Shown here piece after piece: positions 34,181 through 46,747 of a DNA stretch of 64,000 bases; position 1 is the stretch's first letter, and each line of letters begins with the position of its first letter. Source of the stretch: Archangium lansingense (GTDB lineage: Bacteria > Myxococcota > Myxococcia > Myxococcales > Myxococcaceae); assembly GCF_026626635.1 (NCBI RefSeq), contig NZ_JAPNKA010000001.1:6696001-6760000 (forward strand). The letters are read 5' to 3'. Below the pieces are notes generated by a model, which worked only from the letters and a program-made list of their open reading frames with translations, had not been told where the DNA came from and searched no databases. Both the position numbers and the translations under genes were made by a program.

Positions 34181-37100
34181 ATGAGCATCTCCGCGGCGCT
34201 CCGTTCTCTCTCCTTCGTCCTGATGGTGGCAGTTGCGGTGCCGGGTCTCACGGCCTGCGATCCCCCGGGGCCAGGCACTCCAGACTCAGGGATTCCCACT
34301 ACGGGAGATGACGCAGGTCAGACAGGTGGCCCCGACGGGGGGACCTCGGATGGAGGCGGTTGTGTGCCCTCCGCCGCCGAGCTGTGCAATGGCGTCGATG
34401 ACGACTGCGACGGCGAGGTGGACGAGGGCTTTGAGCTCGGGACGGCCTGTGACGGTCCAGACAGCGACCGGTGCACGGAGGGGAAGGTGGTCTGCGGCCC
34501 CAACGGAGGCACGGTCTGCGACGACACCACCGGAGACTCGGTGGAGCTCTGCAACCTGAGCGACGATGACTGTGACGGCGAGGTGGATGAGGGCTTCCAC
34601 ACAGGCGAGGCCTGCGATGGCAACGACTCGGATCAGTGCGCCGAGGGTCAGTTCGTCTGCAGCGCCTCGGGCGGGGCGGTGTGCAGCGACATCACCAGCA
34701 GCACCGTGGAGAGCTGCAATGGCGCGGATGACGACTGCGATGGTCAGGTGGACGAGGACTTTGACCTGCAGAAGGACCCGGCCCACTGCGGCAGGTGCGA
34801 CGTTGTCTGCAGCGCGTCGGAGTCGTGCGTCAATGGTGCCTGTCTGCCGAACTCGGAGCTGAACTGCGGCGACCACCGCGATGACGATGGCGACACGAAG
34901 ACCGACTGCGAGGATTCGGATTGTGACGGCCAGGCCTGCGGCACGGGCTGTCGCTGCGAGGGGGGCATCGGGACCGAGACCGATTGCAGCGATCGCCAGG
35001 ACAACGATGGCGACACGAAGACCGACTGCGAGGACTCGGATTGTCCGGCCTGCACCACCCTGCGCTCGCTCACGCTCAATCCTGGCAACGTCCAGCTCGT
35101 CGTCCAGGGCAGCACGGGGGCCGTCCAGGCGTTCACCGTCACGGGGACGTATTCTGATGGGCACTCGGAGGACATGACGGGCCAGGCCGTCTTCAGCATC
35201 GACGACACGCGGCTGGGCTTCTTCAACGTGGCCACCTTCACCTCGAGCACCACGGTGGGTGGCACCAGCACCGTGCGCGCCCGGATCGGCTCCCTGTCCG
35301 TCTCCACCTCCCTCACGGTGAAGCTCGCGCATCGGATCGTGGACGCCAGCTCCACCTCCATGCCTTCGCAGCCGGAGACGCGGTTCGGCGGCGCGGAGGA
35401 CGCCTCTCTCAAGCCGCAGATCGTCTATCCCAGCAGCGGCACATTGCTCCCTCCCAACATGACGCAGCTGGAGATCCACTTCCTGCCCGGCCCCACCTCC
35501 AACACCCTGTTCGAGCTGACCTTCAGCAACGCCATCACCGACGTGCGCGTCTATCTGCGCTGCTACGTGCCGAGCGGCTTCACGCTGCCCTCCGGAGTGA
35601 GCCGCGGCTGCATCTACACGCCCTCGGAGCAGGTCTGGAGGTTCGTGGCTGAGAGCAACCGTGGAGGCCAGCCCGTGCAGCTCGTCCTGCGTGGCACGGA
35701 GGACTCGGGCAGCGGCACGGTGGGCGTGTCCGAGCCCATCTCCCTCCACATCTCGCGCTCCATGCTGAGGGGCGCGCTGACCTACTTCACGACCGCGAAC
35801 GGCACTGGCCTCATGCGCTACGACTTCGGCAGCGCGTCCCCAGGCAGCGTCGCCACCCTGTTCAGGGCCAGCAACGTCAGCAGCACCTCCGTGCCCTGTG
35901 TGGGCTGCCACGCGGTGAGCCGCAACGGCAAGAAGATGGTCGTCGAGGCCAACGGGCAGCACGATGGCCGGCTCGCCCTGGTGGATCTGTCCACCTTCAC
36001 GCCCACCACCAAGGTTCCCCTCGCGCAGGGCGGCACGAAGCTGAGCAGCTTCCAATCGTGGAACCCGGATGGCTCCCGGTTCGTCGGCGTCTACGCCGAC
36101 CAGGGCGCCACCAGCTACAACCTGAAGCTCTTCGACGGTGACACCGCTGCCCTGTTGGGTGAAATCCCCAATACCGGCACCCAGACCCATCCCGCCAACC
36201 ACCCCGACTGGAGCGGGGATGGTCAGCAGATCGCCTACATGTCCATGGGGGTCGCCGGGACGAACCAGCGCAGCTTCAAGGGCTCCATCAACGTGGTGAC
36301 GGCGCAGCCGGGTGGCTCCTGGAGCGCCCCGGTGACGTTGGTACCGTCGCTGAGCGGGAAGAACCGTTACGCCCCGGCCATCGCACCCGACTCGTCCTTC
36401 CTCGTCTACAACGAGTCCACGTGCCCCTCCTCGGTCGAGTCGCACACGGACTGCAACTCGGAGACGGATCCCTCCGCCAGGATCTGGGCCGCGTTGCTGA
36501 ACGCCAGCGCGGCACCGGTGGAGCTGGCGCGCGTCAACGCCCCTGGCCCCATGGATGGAACCACGGTGAACCTGACCAACAGCTACCCGCGATGGAACTC
36601 CGTCGTGGCGCAGGGTGTAGCGGGCCATGCGCGGGTGATGTGGGTGGCGTTCGCCTCGACCCGCATGTATGGCCTGCGCTCGCCGCCGTCGTCCATGGGT
36701 GAGAACCCCAAGAGCTCGCGCCTCTGGGTGGCGGCGGTGGACCCGGACAAGCTGCTCGCGGGGGAGGATCCCTCCTTCTCGGCCTTCGCGCTGCCCTTCC
36801 AGGAGCTCACCGCCTCCAACCACCTGCCGCAGTGGACGGGGTACGCAGTGGAGAATGGCTGCTCCACCGCGAGCGAGGCGTGTGGCTCGGGCGGCGGCAC
36901 GTGTTGCAATGGGTTGCAGTGCGTGAAGCTCGACGCCGACCCGCCGCAGCCCTGCGACGTGTCCGGTGCTTGCGTGTGCCAGCCCATTCCCCAGTGCCAG
37001 CCGGAGGCGTCGGGGTGCTCGGCCGCGGCGCCCTGCTGCGATGGGCTCCGCTGCCTGGATGCGAGCGGCGCGGACTGCACGGGAGGCAGTTGCTCCTGCC

Positions 37101-37222
37101 GTGCTCCCTGCGTTGGAACAGGCCAGAGCTGCAGCGACGGAAGCCCGTGCTGCGACGGTCTCGTGTGCAAGCCCGGGTCCTCGGGCGGCAACACCTGCCA
37201 GGTCGTCCTGTCCGGCCGCTGA
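34181..37222 (+). CDS. Large lipoprotein with MopE-like repeats, a CxxCH motif and a Cys-rich tail
   Basis: This 1013-aa protein has a lipobox (VPGLTAC, Cys26). Residues 60-205 carry three MopE-like repeats (CNGVDDDCDGEVDEG, CNLSDDDCDGEVDEG, CNGADDDCDGQVDED), and 225-290 has two related Asp/Cys units (DNDGDTKTDCEDSDC). These are probable calcium-binding, disulfide-rich surface modules. Then come an Ig-like region (about 295-385), a middle with CVGCH (a heme c attachment motif, about residue 567) and TolB/PD40-like beta-propeller blades (HPDWSGDGQQIAYMS, APAIAPDSSFLVYNES). The end is knottin-like (SGCSAAAPCCDGLRCLDAS). The CxxCH could bind heme or metal. Surface-anchored; role unknown. The ribosome site is weak. 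Confidence 0.88.
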   Translation: MSISAALRSLSFVLMVAVAVPGLTACDPPGPGTPDSGIPTTGDDAGQTGGPDGGTSDGGGCVPSAAELCNGVDDDCDGEVDEGFELGTACDGPDSDRCTEGKVVCGPNGGTVCDDTTGDSVELCNLSDDDCDGEVDEGFHTGEACDGNDSDQCAEGQFVCSASGGAVCSDITSSTVESCNGADDDCDGQVDEDFDLQKDPAHCGRCDVVCSASESCVNGACLPNSELNCGDHRDDDGDTKTDCEDSDCDGQACGTGCRCEGGIGTETDCSDRQDNDGDTKTDCEDSDCPACTTLRSLTLNPGNVQLVVQGSTGAVQAFTVTGTYSDGHSEDMTGQAVFSIDDTRLGFFNVATFTSSTTVGGTSTVRARIGSLSVSTSLTVKLAHRIVDASSTSMPSQPETRFGGAEDASLKPQIVYPSSGTLLPPNMTQLEIHFLPGPTSNTLFELTFSNAITDVRVYLRCYVPSGFTLPSGVSRGCIYTPSEQVWRFVAESNRGGQPVQLVLRGTEDSGSGTVGVSEPISLHISRSMLRGALTYFTTANGTGLMRYDFGSASPGSVATLFRASNVSSTSVPCVGCHAVSRNGKKMVVEANGQHDGRLALVDLSTFTPTTKVPLAQGGTKLSSFQSWNPDGSRFVGVYADQGATSYNLKLFDGDTAALLGEIPNTGTQTHPANHPDWSGDGQQIAYMSMGVAGTNQRSFKGSINVVTAQPGGSWSAPVTLVPSLSGKNRYAPAIAPDSSFLVYNESTCPSSVESHTDCNSETDPSARIWAALLNASAAPVELARVNAPGPMDGTTVNLTNSYPRWNSVVAQGVAGHARVMWVAFASTRMYGLRSPPSSMGENPKSSRLWVAAVDPDKLLAGEDPSFSAFALPFQELTASNHLPQWTGYAVENGCSTASEACGSGGGTCCNGLQCVKLDADPPQPCDVSGACVCQPIPQCQPEASGCSAAAPCCDGLRCLDASGADCTGGSCSCRAPCVGTGQSCSDGSPCCDGLVCKPGSSGGNTCQVVLSGR

Positions 37223-37260
37223 GCCGTCGGTAGGGGAGGGGACTGCCCGGGTCTCGTCGC

Positions 37261-37923
37261 TCAGAAGCTGCCGGCGAGACCCAGCACCGCCCCTCCCCTC
37301 GGGGTGAAGCTCAACATGGGCTGGAGGTGTGCCGACGAGGACATCTCGAAGGCCACGACGCTCAGGGCGTAGGGCAGCAGCATCGCGGCGCCCGAGAGGG
37401 GATTGATGTTTCCCCGGGCGAGGACGAAGGCGCCGGCACCCGCCGCCATGCCCAGGGCCATGCCTCCGAGCGTGTGTAGAATGTGGCCTCGGCCCCCCAG
37501 CAGACTTCCGCCCCACCAGGTGCCCAGCGCGAAGCCGAGTCCGCTGCCCAGCCAGCCCCCCAGGAACGGGTAGAGCGTGCAGCTATCCGGGGGATCCTCC
37601 GGAGCCTCCTGCGGGCACAACGAGCTGCCGAGGCGCACCCCCACGAGGGTCAGGCCCACGCCGGTCAGCGCGCCGGCGCCCAGCTCTGCCGCGATGCGAA
37701 ACGCAGCATGGGGCCGCCAGGGCTGCTCCACCTCGGACTCGAATTCGGACTCCTCGGGCGACTGCAGCAGCCGCAGTGCATGAGGGGTCTCCTCTCCACG
37801 GAGGCCCTCCATGGCGGGTGGGACGAGCGAGCCCCGTAGGTTCGCGGCGAAGCCCACGCCGGGCGTGAGGAGCAGCAGGGTCAGCAGACACGTCATCGGG
37901 CGAGACAGTGGGTGGAGGTTCAT
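37261..37923 (-). CDS. Predicted membrane protein with signal peptide
   Basis: This 220-aa protein starts at the ATG 37923, which opens a signal sequence (PMTCLLTLLLLTPGVGFA). A hydrophilic acidic stretch (SPEESEFESEVEQPWR) is followed by four or five hydrophobic Gly-rich segments (ELGAGALTGVGLTLVGVRLG, FLGGWLGSGLGFALGTWWGG, LGGMALGMAAGAGAFVLARG). The pattern occurs in many myxobacterial proteins of unknown function predicted to sit in the outer or inner membrane. Alternative upstream starts give an implausible N-terminus. No function can be assigned. Confidence 0.75.
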   Translation of the reverse strand: MNLHPLSRPMTCLLTLLLLTPGVGFAANLRGSLVPPAMEGLRGEETPHALRLLQSPEESEFESEVEQPWRPHAAFRIAAELGAGALTGVGLTLVGVRLGSSLCPQEAPEDPPDSCTLYPFLGGWLGSGLGFALGTWWGGSLLGGRGHILHTLGGMALGMAAGAGAFVLARGNINPLSGAAMLLPYALSVVAFEMSSSAHLQPMLSFTPRGGAVLGLAGSF

Positions 37924-38078
37924 GCCCGGGCCTTTGTGCAACCCCCAGGCCGAGGCCTCTTCCCTCGGAGCCGCGAATGGCGAGGCCCCCCTCGCGCGGC
38001 TGCGGTCTGACATGGCCGCCATGACGAAGATGTCATGACGCAGGGCTCCGGTTGCTCGGCCGTCCCCCGGAAATGACT

Positions 38079-38111
38079 CGGGGGCCGAGACCCTCAAGGC
38101 CTCGACCCCCG
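38079..38111. terminator. Terminator hairpin after the HU-like gene
   Basis: CGGGGGCCGAG (38079-38089) pairs with CTCGACCCCCG (38101-38111): 10 of 11 pairs plus a G-T. It lies 28 bases beyond the HU stop codon on the minus strand, where it is followed by ATTTCC. It should terminate the HU transcript. Confidence 0.6.
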
Positions 38112-38138
38112 GCTTCAGCTGTTCAGCGATTCAGCGGC

Positions 38139-38486
38139 TTAGAGCATGTCCTTCAGGGCCTTGAGCGCCTGGATCTTCACGACCTTGCGCGCCGGCTTGG
38201 CCTTGAACACCGTCTCCTGGCCCGTGAACGGGTTGATGCCCTTGCGAGCCTTGGTGGCCGGCTTCTTCACCACCTTCATCTTCATCAGGCCCGGCACCAC
38301 GAACTTGCCGGGACCGCGGCTGCCCACGCTCTTCTGGATCTGCCCGCTGAGCGCCTCGAACACCGAGGAGACCTGCTTCTTGCTCAGCCCGGTCTGCTCG
38401 GCGATCGATACCAGCAGCTCCGACTTGGTCGGGCCCCTGTCGGAGGATGCAGCCTTCTTCGCAGCGGTCTTCGTCTTCGCGGCCAT
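38139..38486 (-). CDS. HU/IHF-family DNA-binding protein
   Basis: This 115-aa protein has a short basic N-terminal tail (MAAKTKTAAKKAASS), then the HU fold: KSELLVSIAEQTGLSKKQVS, FEALSGQIQKSV, and a DNA-binding arm region GKFVVPGLMKMKVVKKPATK, ending KARKGINPFTGQETVFKAKP. The Asn-Pro-Phe-Thr-Gly element (NPFTGQ) matches the arm tip NPxTG where Pro intercalates. The Lys-rich tail is longer than in canonical 90-aa HU. It compacts or bends DNA. AGGAG lies upstream of the ATG, and the gene has its own promoter and terminator. Confidence 0.93.
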   Translation of the reverse strand: MAAKTKTAAKKAASSDRGPTKSELLVSIAEQTGLSKKQVSSVFEALSGQIQKSVGSRGPGKFVVPGLMKMKVVKKPATKARKGINPFTGQETVFKAKPARKVVKIQALKALKDML

Positions 38487-38541
38487 TCTGGTTCTCCTGT
38501 GAAAAGGGATGGATCTGCGATGGATCTGAACTGCCCTTATC

Positions 38542-38570
38542 TATTCAGACGCGATTCGGCAATGGATCAA
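38542..38570 (-). promoter_or_regulatory. Possible sigma-70 promoter of the HU-like gene
   Basis: On the minus strand TTGATC and TGAATA are separated by 17 bases, 56 bases before the HU ATG. The -10 is weak and the area is locally AT-rich, which supports a promoter here. Confidence 0.35.
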
Positions 38571-38707
38571 ACGACTCGGCGGTGCAGATCCGCTGGGGAG
38601 CCGACGATTTAGCCGGTTTTTTGGGCACCGGGCGCTCCCCCCATCAATCCCCGGGCTCCAGCGCCAGGACCTTATGTCAGGACGTGCGGCCACCGGAAGA
38701 GTGGGGC

Positions 38708-42747
<4,040 letters not shown>

Positions 42748-42779
42748 GGGGAGCTTTTGGCCGGGGCCGTGCAGGTGCC

Positions 42780-43079
42780 TCAATGCGGCCCGGCCACCTC
42801 GGGGGGCGCAGAGAGCGTGCGCACCACCACCGAGCGGCACGCCGAGCACACGACGCCGCTGCGCTCCCAGTGCACCTGCTCCTCCATCTCCTGGGCGGAC
42901 TCCGAACTCGCCTCGAGTTGCTTCAGGAGGGAAGCGAGCTCGTCTCCTGAACTGGATCCCGGGGCCGGGCCGAGCACGTCCTGCTCACCCTGCAGGACGA
43001 GGGAGAAGCGGTAGTACACCTCGCTCGCGGCGATACTGCGGCCGCATGTGGCGCACATTTTCGGTCGAGGGCCGGACAT
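42780..43079 (-). CDS. Small zinc-ribbon protein, unrecognised
   Basis: This 99-aa protein has a CxxC near the start (MCATCGRSI) and a second near the end (VVCSACRSV), 69 residues apart, enclosing an acidic helical stretch (LASLLKQLEASSESAQEMEE). One structural zinc is the likely reading. A regulatory or RNA-polymerase-adaptor role would be guesswork. It lies 32 bases past the permease gene, on the opposite strand. Confidence 0.7.
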   Translation of the reverse strand: MSGPRPKMCATCGRSIAASEVYYRFSLVLQGEQDVLGPAPGSSSGDELASLLKQLEASSESAQEMEEQVHWERSGVVCSACRSVVVRTLSAPPEVAGPH

Positions 43080-43148
43080 GACGGAGACAGTAACCGGAAG
43101 CGAGGCCGAGGGCCTACCGGAGCGTCCAACGGAGTCCCTCCGCGTGTC

Positions 43149-44135
43149 TCAATCGAGGAAGCGGCGCCACCACCGCCGGACTTCCTCCTCCGTATAGCCT
43201 CTCCAGGCGTTGACATAGCCAGGGGAAAACGCGTCCGAACAGGGCTCCAGCACGCGCGCGAGCTCGCGGTAGGCGGGGAGGTCGCGGCCCTGCGCCAGGT
43301 CTCCAGCTTCCGGCCACAGCCCGAGCGTCACCAGCGCACGCTCGCCTTCTATCTCCTGCACGGTGGTTCCAGGCGAGTGGAGCCGGGCGCGCAGGCCCGC
43401 CGCGCCCTCCAACTCTCCGAGCACAGGCTGGCCCAGGAAGTTGAGCCAGTGCACGCCGTCCACGCGCATGCCCTGGCGGCACAGGAGTCCCCAGCGGGAC
43501 ACGTCCAGCCCCGGGTAGCGGAAGAGCTCGGCGCGGATTTCGGGCAGGAGGCGGGTGCGAGAGCCCAGAAACTCGAAAGCGAGGCCGGCATGGCCGGTGG
43601 AGAAGCGCAGGGGAGAGGCCATCTCCAGGGCCAGCTCGCGCACCCGTCCCGGGCCGTGCTGCTCAAGGTACTCCGTGGGAAGGGTGGCGCTCAACACGCT
43701 CACGCTGCCTTCCGGAGGAGAACGCCACGGAAGGCGGGCGCAATACGTGAAACCGTAGCCAGTGGGATGCGAAGGATCGCCATCGATGCTGAGGTACGTC
43801 TCGAAGCCGTCCTTCACCATTCGGTCGAGGAAGCCCTCTTCATGGTCATCGGCGAAGCGGACGAGCCGCTCTGGACGCAGCAGGTGGCGAATACGAGCCC
43901 ACTGGTCTGCATTCAGAGCGGAGTATTCGCCGCCACCCGGAGCCCAGCCGCAGACGGTTTCGGGCCCTTCACCTACAGCTTGTATGTAGCTATCGAGGGC
44001 TCGGCTCACCCCTGTTGCCAGCTCCACATGGTCATGGGGCATGTAGAAGGTGATGCGAATGGTCTCGCGGATGAGCAGCCGTTCCCCCCGCCGGGTGGGG
44101 CCGTGATGGCGAATCCGGGGGTAATGCTCATTCAT
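43149..44135 (-). CDS. DUF3396-type immunity protein for the upstream toxin
   Basis: This 328-aa cytosolic protein resembles the DUF3396 family, annotated by databases as type VI immunity proteins. Landmarks are RETIRITFYMPHDH, VSRALDSYIQAVGEG, and a C-terminus with GYVNAWRGYTEEEVRRWWRR. It has no signal peptide. ATG 44135 overlaps the toxin stop codon by 8 bases, which indicates translational coupling. Function is inferred from the family and the position behind a nuclease lipoprotein. Confidence 0.8.
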   Translation of the reverse strand: MNEHYPRIRHHGPTRRGERLLIRETIRITFYMPHDHVELATGVSRALDSYIQAVGEGPETVCGWAPGGGEYSALNADQWARIRHLLRPERLVRFADDHEEGFLDRMVKDGFETYLSIDGDPSHPTGYGFTYCARLPWRSPPEGSVSVLSATLPTEYLEQHGPGRVRELALEMASPLRFSTGHAGLAFEFLGSRTRLLPEIRAELFRYPGLDVSRWGLLCRQGMRVDGVHWLNFLGQPVLGELEGAAGLRARLHSPGTTVQEIEGERALVTLGLWPEAGDLAQGRDLPAYRELARVLEPCSDAFSPGYVNAWRGYTEEEVRRWWRRFLD

Positions 44136-44982
44136 GACTGATTCCAAGTTGGGGCGTCACGATAGCCGAGGGGCAGTTGCCACCCAGTTCGTCATAATTC
44201 TCCAGTTGCTTACGAACGTCGGAATCTTTGGGGCCGAGTGGGTTGCTCTTGCTCGCGAGCGTACAGGGAAATTTGAAGTCGAGGATGCATTGAACCTTGG
44301 TCGGAGTGCGCGCCATGTGCAGGACGATGTCTGGCTTGAGAGAGCCCTTCCATTGGTCGGTCAGGACGGCGCGCCCTTGCGCCGAGCCGGGTGCATAGCG
44401 GGGTTCTATCGAGATGTTTTCCGGGAACCGGGTGACGAGTCGCAGCCGGACACAGGCGAAGGCGGCCTCGTGCTTCATCGTCCCGAGTTCTATAGCCCGC
44501 GTCACTTTGTTCCCCTTCTCGTCGTAGCCGACCACCCTGTCGCACTCGGCGTCGTCCGGGTACTTGCCCTCTCCATACTCCCGCTCGTTGATCTGGAAGT
44601 CCGCCTCCTTGGCGCACTCGACGAGAATCTGCTCGATGAGGCGCAGGTCGGCTTCTTCGAGGACCTCCTTGAGGGTGGCGAGGGCTCTGGCCACTTCCAA
44701 TGCGCGTGAGAGCCACGGGATGATGGCCTCCTCGCCCGGCGCCGCGGTGTAGCAGGCGGGGTTGTTCAGGCATCCGCTCGTCGCCGAGTCCGTGGACTGG
44801 GCGTAGTAGCCTTGCGGAGGCGGCCTCATGGGCTGTTGTGTGGCGCACCCGGCCAGCAGCACGGCACCCACCACGATGCACAGCCACAGTTGCGTCGTCA
44901 CCGGCCGGGCACTGTGCACATCGAGGCCAAGGAAGGCTGAGCGCGGAGGCTCCTCCACGCGCATGGGGACTGCCGTATTCAT
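44128..44982 (-). CDS. Lipoprotein with C-terminal PD-(D/E)xK-like nuclease toxin domain
   Basis: This 284-aa protein has an N-terminal extension of about 30 residues before a hydrophobic segment ending in the lipobox VLLAGC (Cys46). The C-terminal domain (about 110-284) has AECDRVVGYDEKGNKV, HEAAFACVRLRL, LKPDIVLHMA and QCILDFKFPC. Pro217-Asp218 and Asp235-x-Lys237 form a PD-(D/E)xK pattern, with Glu172 or Glu109 as a possible further ligand. It is followed immediately by an overlapping immunity-type gene. This is the same architecture as the pair at 31.7-33.4 kb, with a different toxin fold. The start is not supported by a strong ribosome site; ATG 44964 is an alternative. Confidence 0.82.
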   Translation of the reverse strand: MNTAVPMRVEEPPRSAFLGLDVHSARPVTTQLWLCIVVGAVLLAGCATQQPMRPPPQGYYAQSTDSATSGCLNNPACYTAAPGEEAIIPWLSRALEVARALATLKEVLEEADLRLIEQILVECAKEADFQINEREYGEGKYPDDAECDRVVGYDEKGNKVTRAIELGTMKHEAAFACVRLRLVTRFPENISIEPRYAPGSAQGRAVLTDQWKGSLKPDIVLHMARTPTKVQCILDFKFPCTLASKSNPLGPKDSDVRKQLENYDELGGNCPSAIVTPQLGISHE

Positions 44983-45133
44983 GAAGGCTGCTCGCTCTGG
45001 AGGTACGTGCCCGGTGGGTGGCCAGACGTAGCACCACCGGGGACGCATCCGAAGCAACAACCTCGTGGGACCCCGGGTCACCGGCCGGGGAGGCGAGCCG
45101 CTGACCGCGGGCGTCGGGAGCCGCCCCCCGCTC

Positions 45134-45970
45134 TCAGGGTGCTCCCTTTCCCGCCCGGAGCTGTGCGACAGCCTGTTCGAGCTGCCCCGTGTAATCCACG
45201 CCCGTGTCCTCGTCGATGAACCGCTGGCCAGGCGCCTCGAAGTAGCCGGAGCGGGCGTAGGCCACCTTGAGGAGCCGGACCTGCTGCTCGGGGTCCAGCT
45301 GGCCCCAGCCCCGGCCCGTGTCCAACGCCGTGCGCCAATCCGAGCCCTCCCCGAACCAACTGCTCCAGAGCGTCTCGCAGACGTAATCGGTTCCCCCCGT
45401 CTGGTACTGCCAGACGTGGCCCATCTCCTGGATGAGCAGGTGCATGGGGAGCTGGAGTGCACCGGAGCCCTTCCGAGGGATGTCCCGAGGCACGTAGAGG
45501 GTATGGCCGAGCGCGAAGGGGCGGCCGGGCAGTCCGAGCAGCCCGAGTCGTCCAACCTTGAGGCGCACGCGCTCGTAGTCGATGCTGTCGCCGAACACCT
45601 TGCGCAGCTCGGCGAGCTGCTTCGGATCGAGTCGGACGCCCACGGGCTCCAGGCCAAGGAGCGTCTGGACTCCGCTCAGCATCCGGCCGCCCAGGCTCAG
45701 CAGGAGGTCCAAGGGAAGCTGGACGATCTTCAACACGCTCCGGACCAGCTCACGGCCGCCCGTAGACGGCTTCCCCGTGAGGAGCCCGGCGAGCCCGCGC
45801 GCGAAGCACTTCACGATCCACCACAGGTTCCGGATTGCCCCGAGGCCCGCGCTCACGAGACCGGCGAGCAGGGGGGGCGGTGTCCATCTCCCCGAGGTCC
45901 CAGGCGTACTCGGCGCCAGGACCTCAACGTCGGGAGTGGATGCGGCGAGAAGAGCGGACCGGGTGCCCAT
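45134..45970 (-). CDS. Protein with decayed HExxH motif, DUF4157/Vgr-related type
   Basis: This 278-aa protein starts at ATG 45970 (GGAGG upstream). After a disordered N-terminus come a hydrophobic helical region (about 35-100) and a conserved domain: LDPKQLAELRKVFGDSIDYE, GRPFALGHTLYVPRD, LLIQEMGHVWQYQTGG. The last matches the HExGHVWQYQ motif of eCIS-core/DUF4157-like and Vgr-related zinc proteins, but the first His is Gln, so metalloprotease activity is doubtful. Related proteins accompany contractile or type VI effectors. It runs toward the lipoprotein toxin and immunity genes on the same strand, 151 bases upstream of them. Confidence 0.72.
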   Translation of the reverse strand: MGTRSALLAASTPDVEVLAPSTPGTSGRWTPPPLLAGLVSAGLGAIRNLWWIVKCFARGLAGLLTGKPSTGGRELVRSVLKIVQLPLDLLLSLGGRMLSGVQTLLGLEPVGVRLDPKQLAELRKVFGDSIDYERVRLKVGRLGLLGLPGRPFALGHTLYVPRDIPRKGSGALQLPMHLLIQEMGHVWQYQTGGTDYVCETLWSSWFGEGSDWRTALDTGRGWGQLDPEQQVRLLKVAYARSGYFEAPGQRFIDEDTGVDYTGQLEQAVAQLRAGKGAP

Positions 45971-46123
45971 GGAGCCTCCAGAGAGCGGCCAACCAAGGCT
46001 CGGCACGATCGGCAGCACTCGCCAGGGAGGACACCCACCTTCGAGGGCCAGAGCGTGCTCGCCAGCGCACACTCGGGCCCGGCCTCGTCGGACACCCGAC
46101 AAGGGACGTCTCCGGCGCCGCGT

Positions 46124-46660
46124 TTAGGGCGACAGTCCCAGCGCGGTGCGCCCCAGTTCATGGGCTCCACGCGTCGCCTCGAGGGCCGTGGCTCCGGCCA
46201 GGGTGCGGAAGGCCCGCTCGTGGAAACGCTCCTGGGGGAGGATGCGGCGGAACACCGCGCGCACGTCCTCGGGGGCCTCCGGGTCCGAGGCGATCACCTC
46301 GATGCGCGCCAGGCGCATGCGCTCCGCATGGGCGCCCACGGCGCAGCCGCTCTCAAGGTCCTGGATGGCGGCCAGCGGCTGCTCCCAGTAGCGCTCGGCC
46401 TTGTCCTGGACGACTGGTTCGAGGCCTCGGGCTCGCAGCAGCCCTCCCACCCATTGGGCGTGCTGGCGCTCCTGTGCGGCGATGACGGTCAGGATCCGCC
46501 GGGCCTTCGCATCACCCTGAGCATGCGCGTCGCGGAGCGCTTCGATTCGTCCCGCCGCGGTGGCCTCTCCCCGGTACTGATCGAGCAGCCAGGCCAGGAG
46601 TCTGGCCGGCTCCTTCCGGGTCTCTTCCCACCACTGCTGGCTCGTCCGTGTGCCTGGCAT
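46124..46660 (-). CDS. Ferritin-like (rubrerythrin-type) diiron protein
   Basis: This 178-aa all-helical protein contains two ExxH motifs (IAAQERQHAQWV, ILPQERFHERAF) plus glutamates in the preceding helices (ARIEVIASDPE). This is the four-helix diiron carboxylate pattern of ferritin-like domains. It may store iron or reduce peroxide or superoxide. ATG 46660 is chosen because AGGAG lies about 10 nt upstream. It diverges from a LysR regulator across 87 bases, so regulation by that protein is likely. Confidence 0.8.
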   Translation of the reverse strand: MPGTRTSQQWWEETRKEPARLLAWLLDQYRGEATAAGRIEALRDAHAQGDAKARRILTVIAAQERQHAQWVGGLLRARGLEPVVQDKAERYWEQPLAAIQDLESGCAVGAHAERMRLARIEVIASDPEAPEDVRAVFRRILPQERFHERAFRTLAGATALEATRGAHELGRTALGLSP

Positions 46661-46747
46661 GGCTTTCTCTCTCCTGGCCGGGGCCTGGATTTCCCTCCCG
46701 GTCACGAACACGGTACGAATCACACCTATCGGAGGGAACTCGAAAGA

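Noticed and set aside
34286-37516. 1076-aa open frame antisense to the MopE-like lipoprotein gene
   Set aside because: Same GC artefact; composition is biased, it has no ribosome site, and the plus-strand gene has a signal peptide and known repeats.
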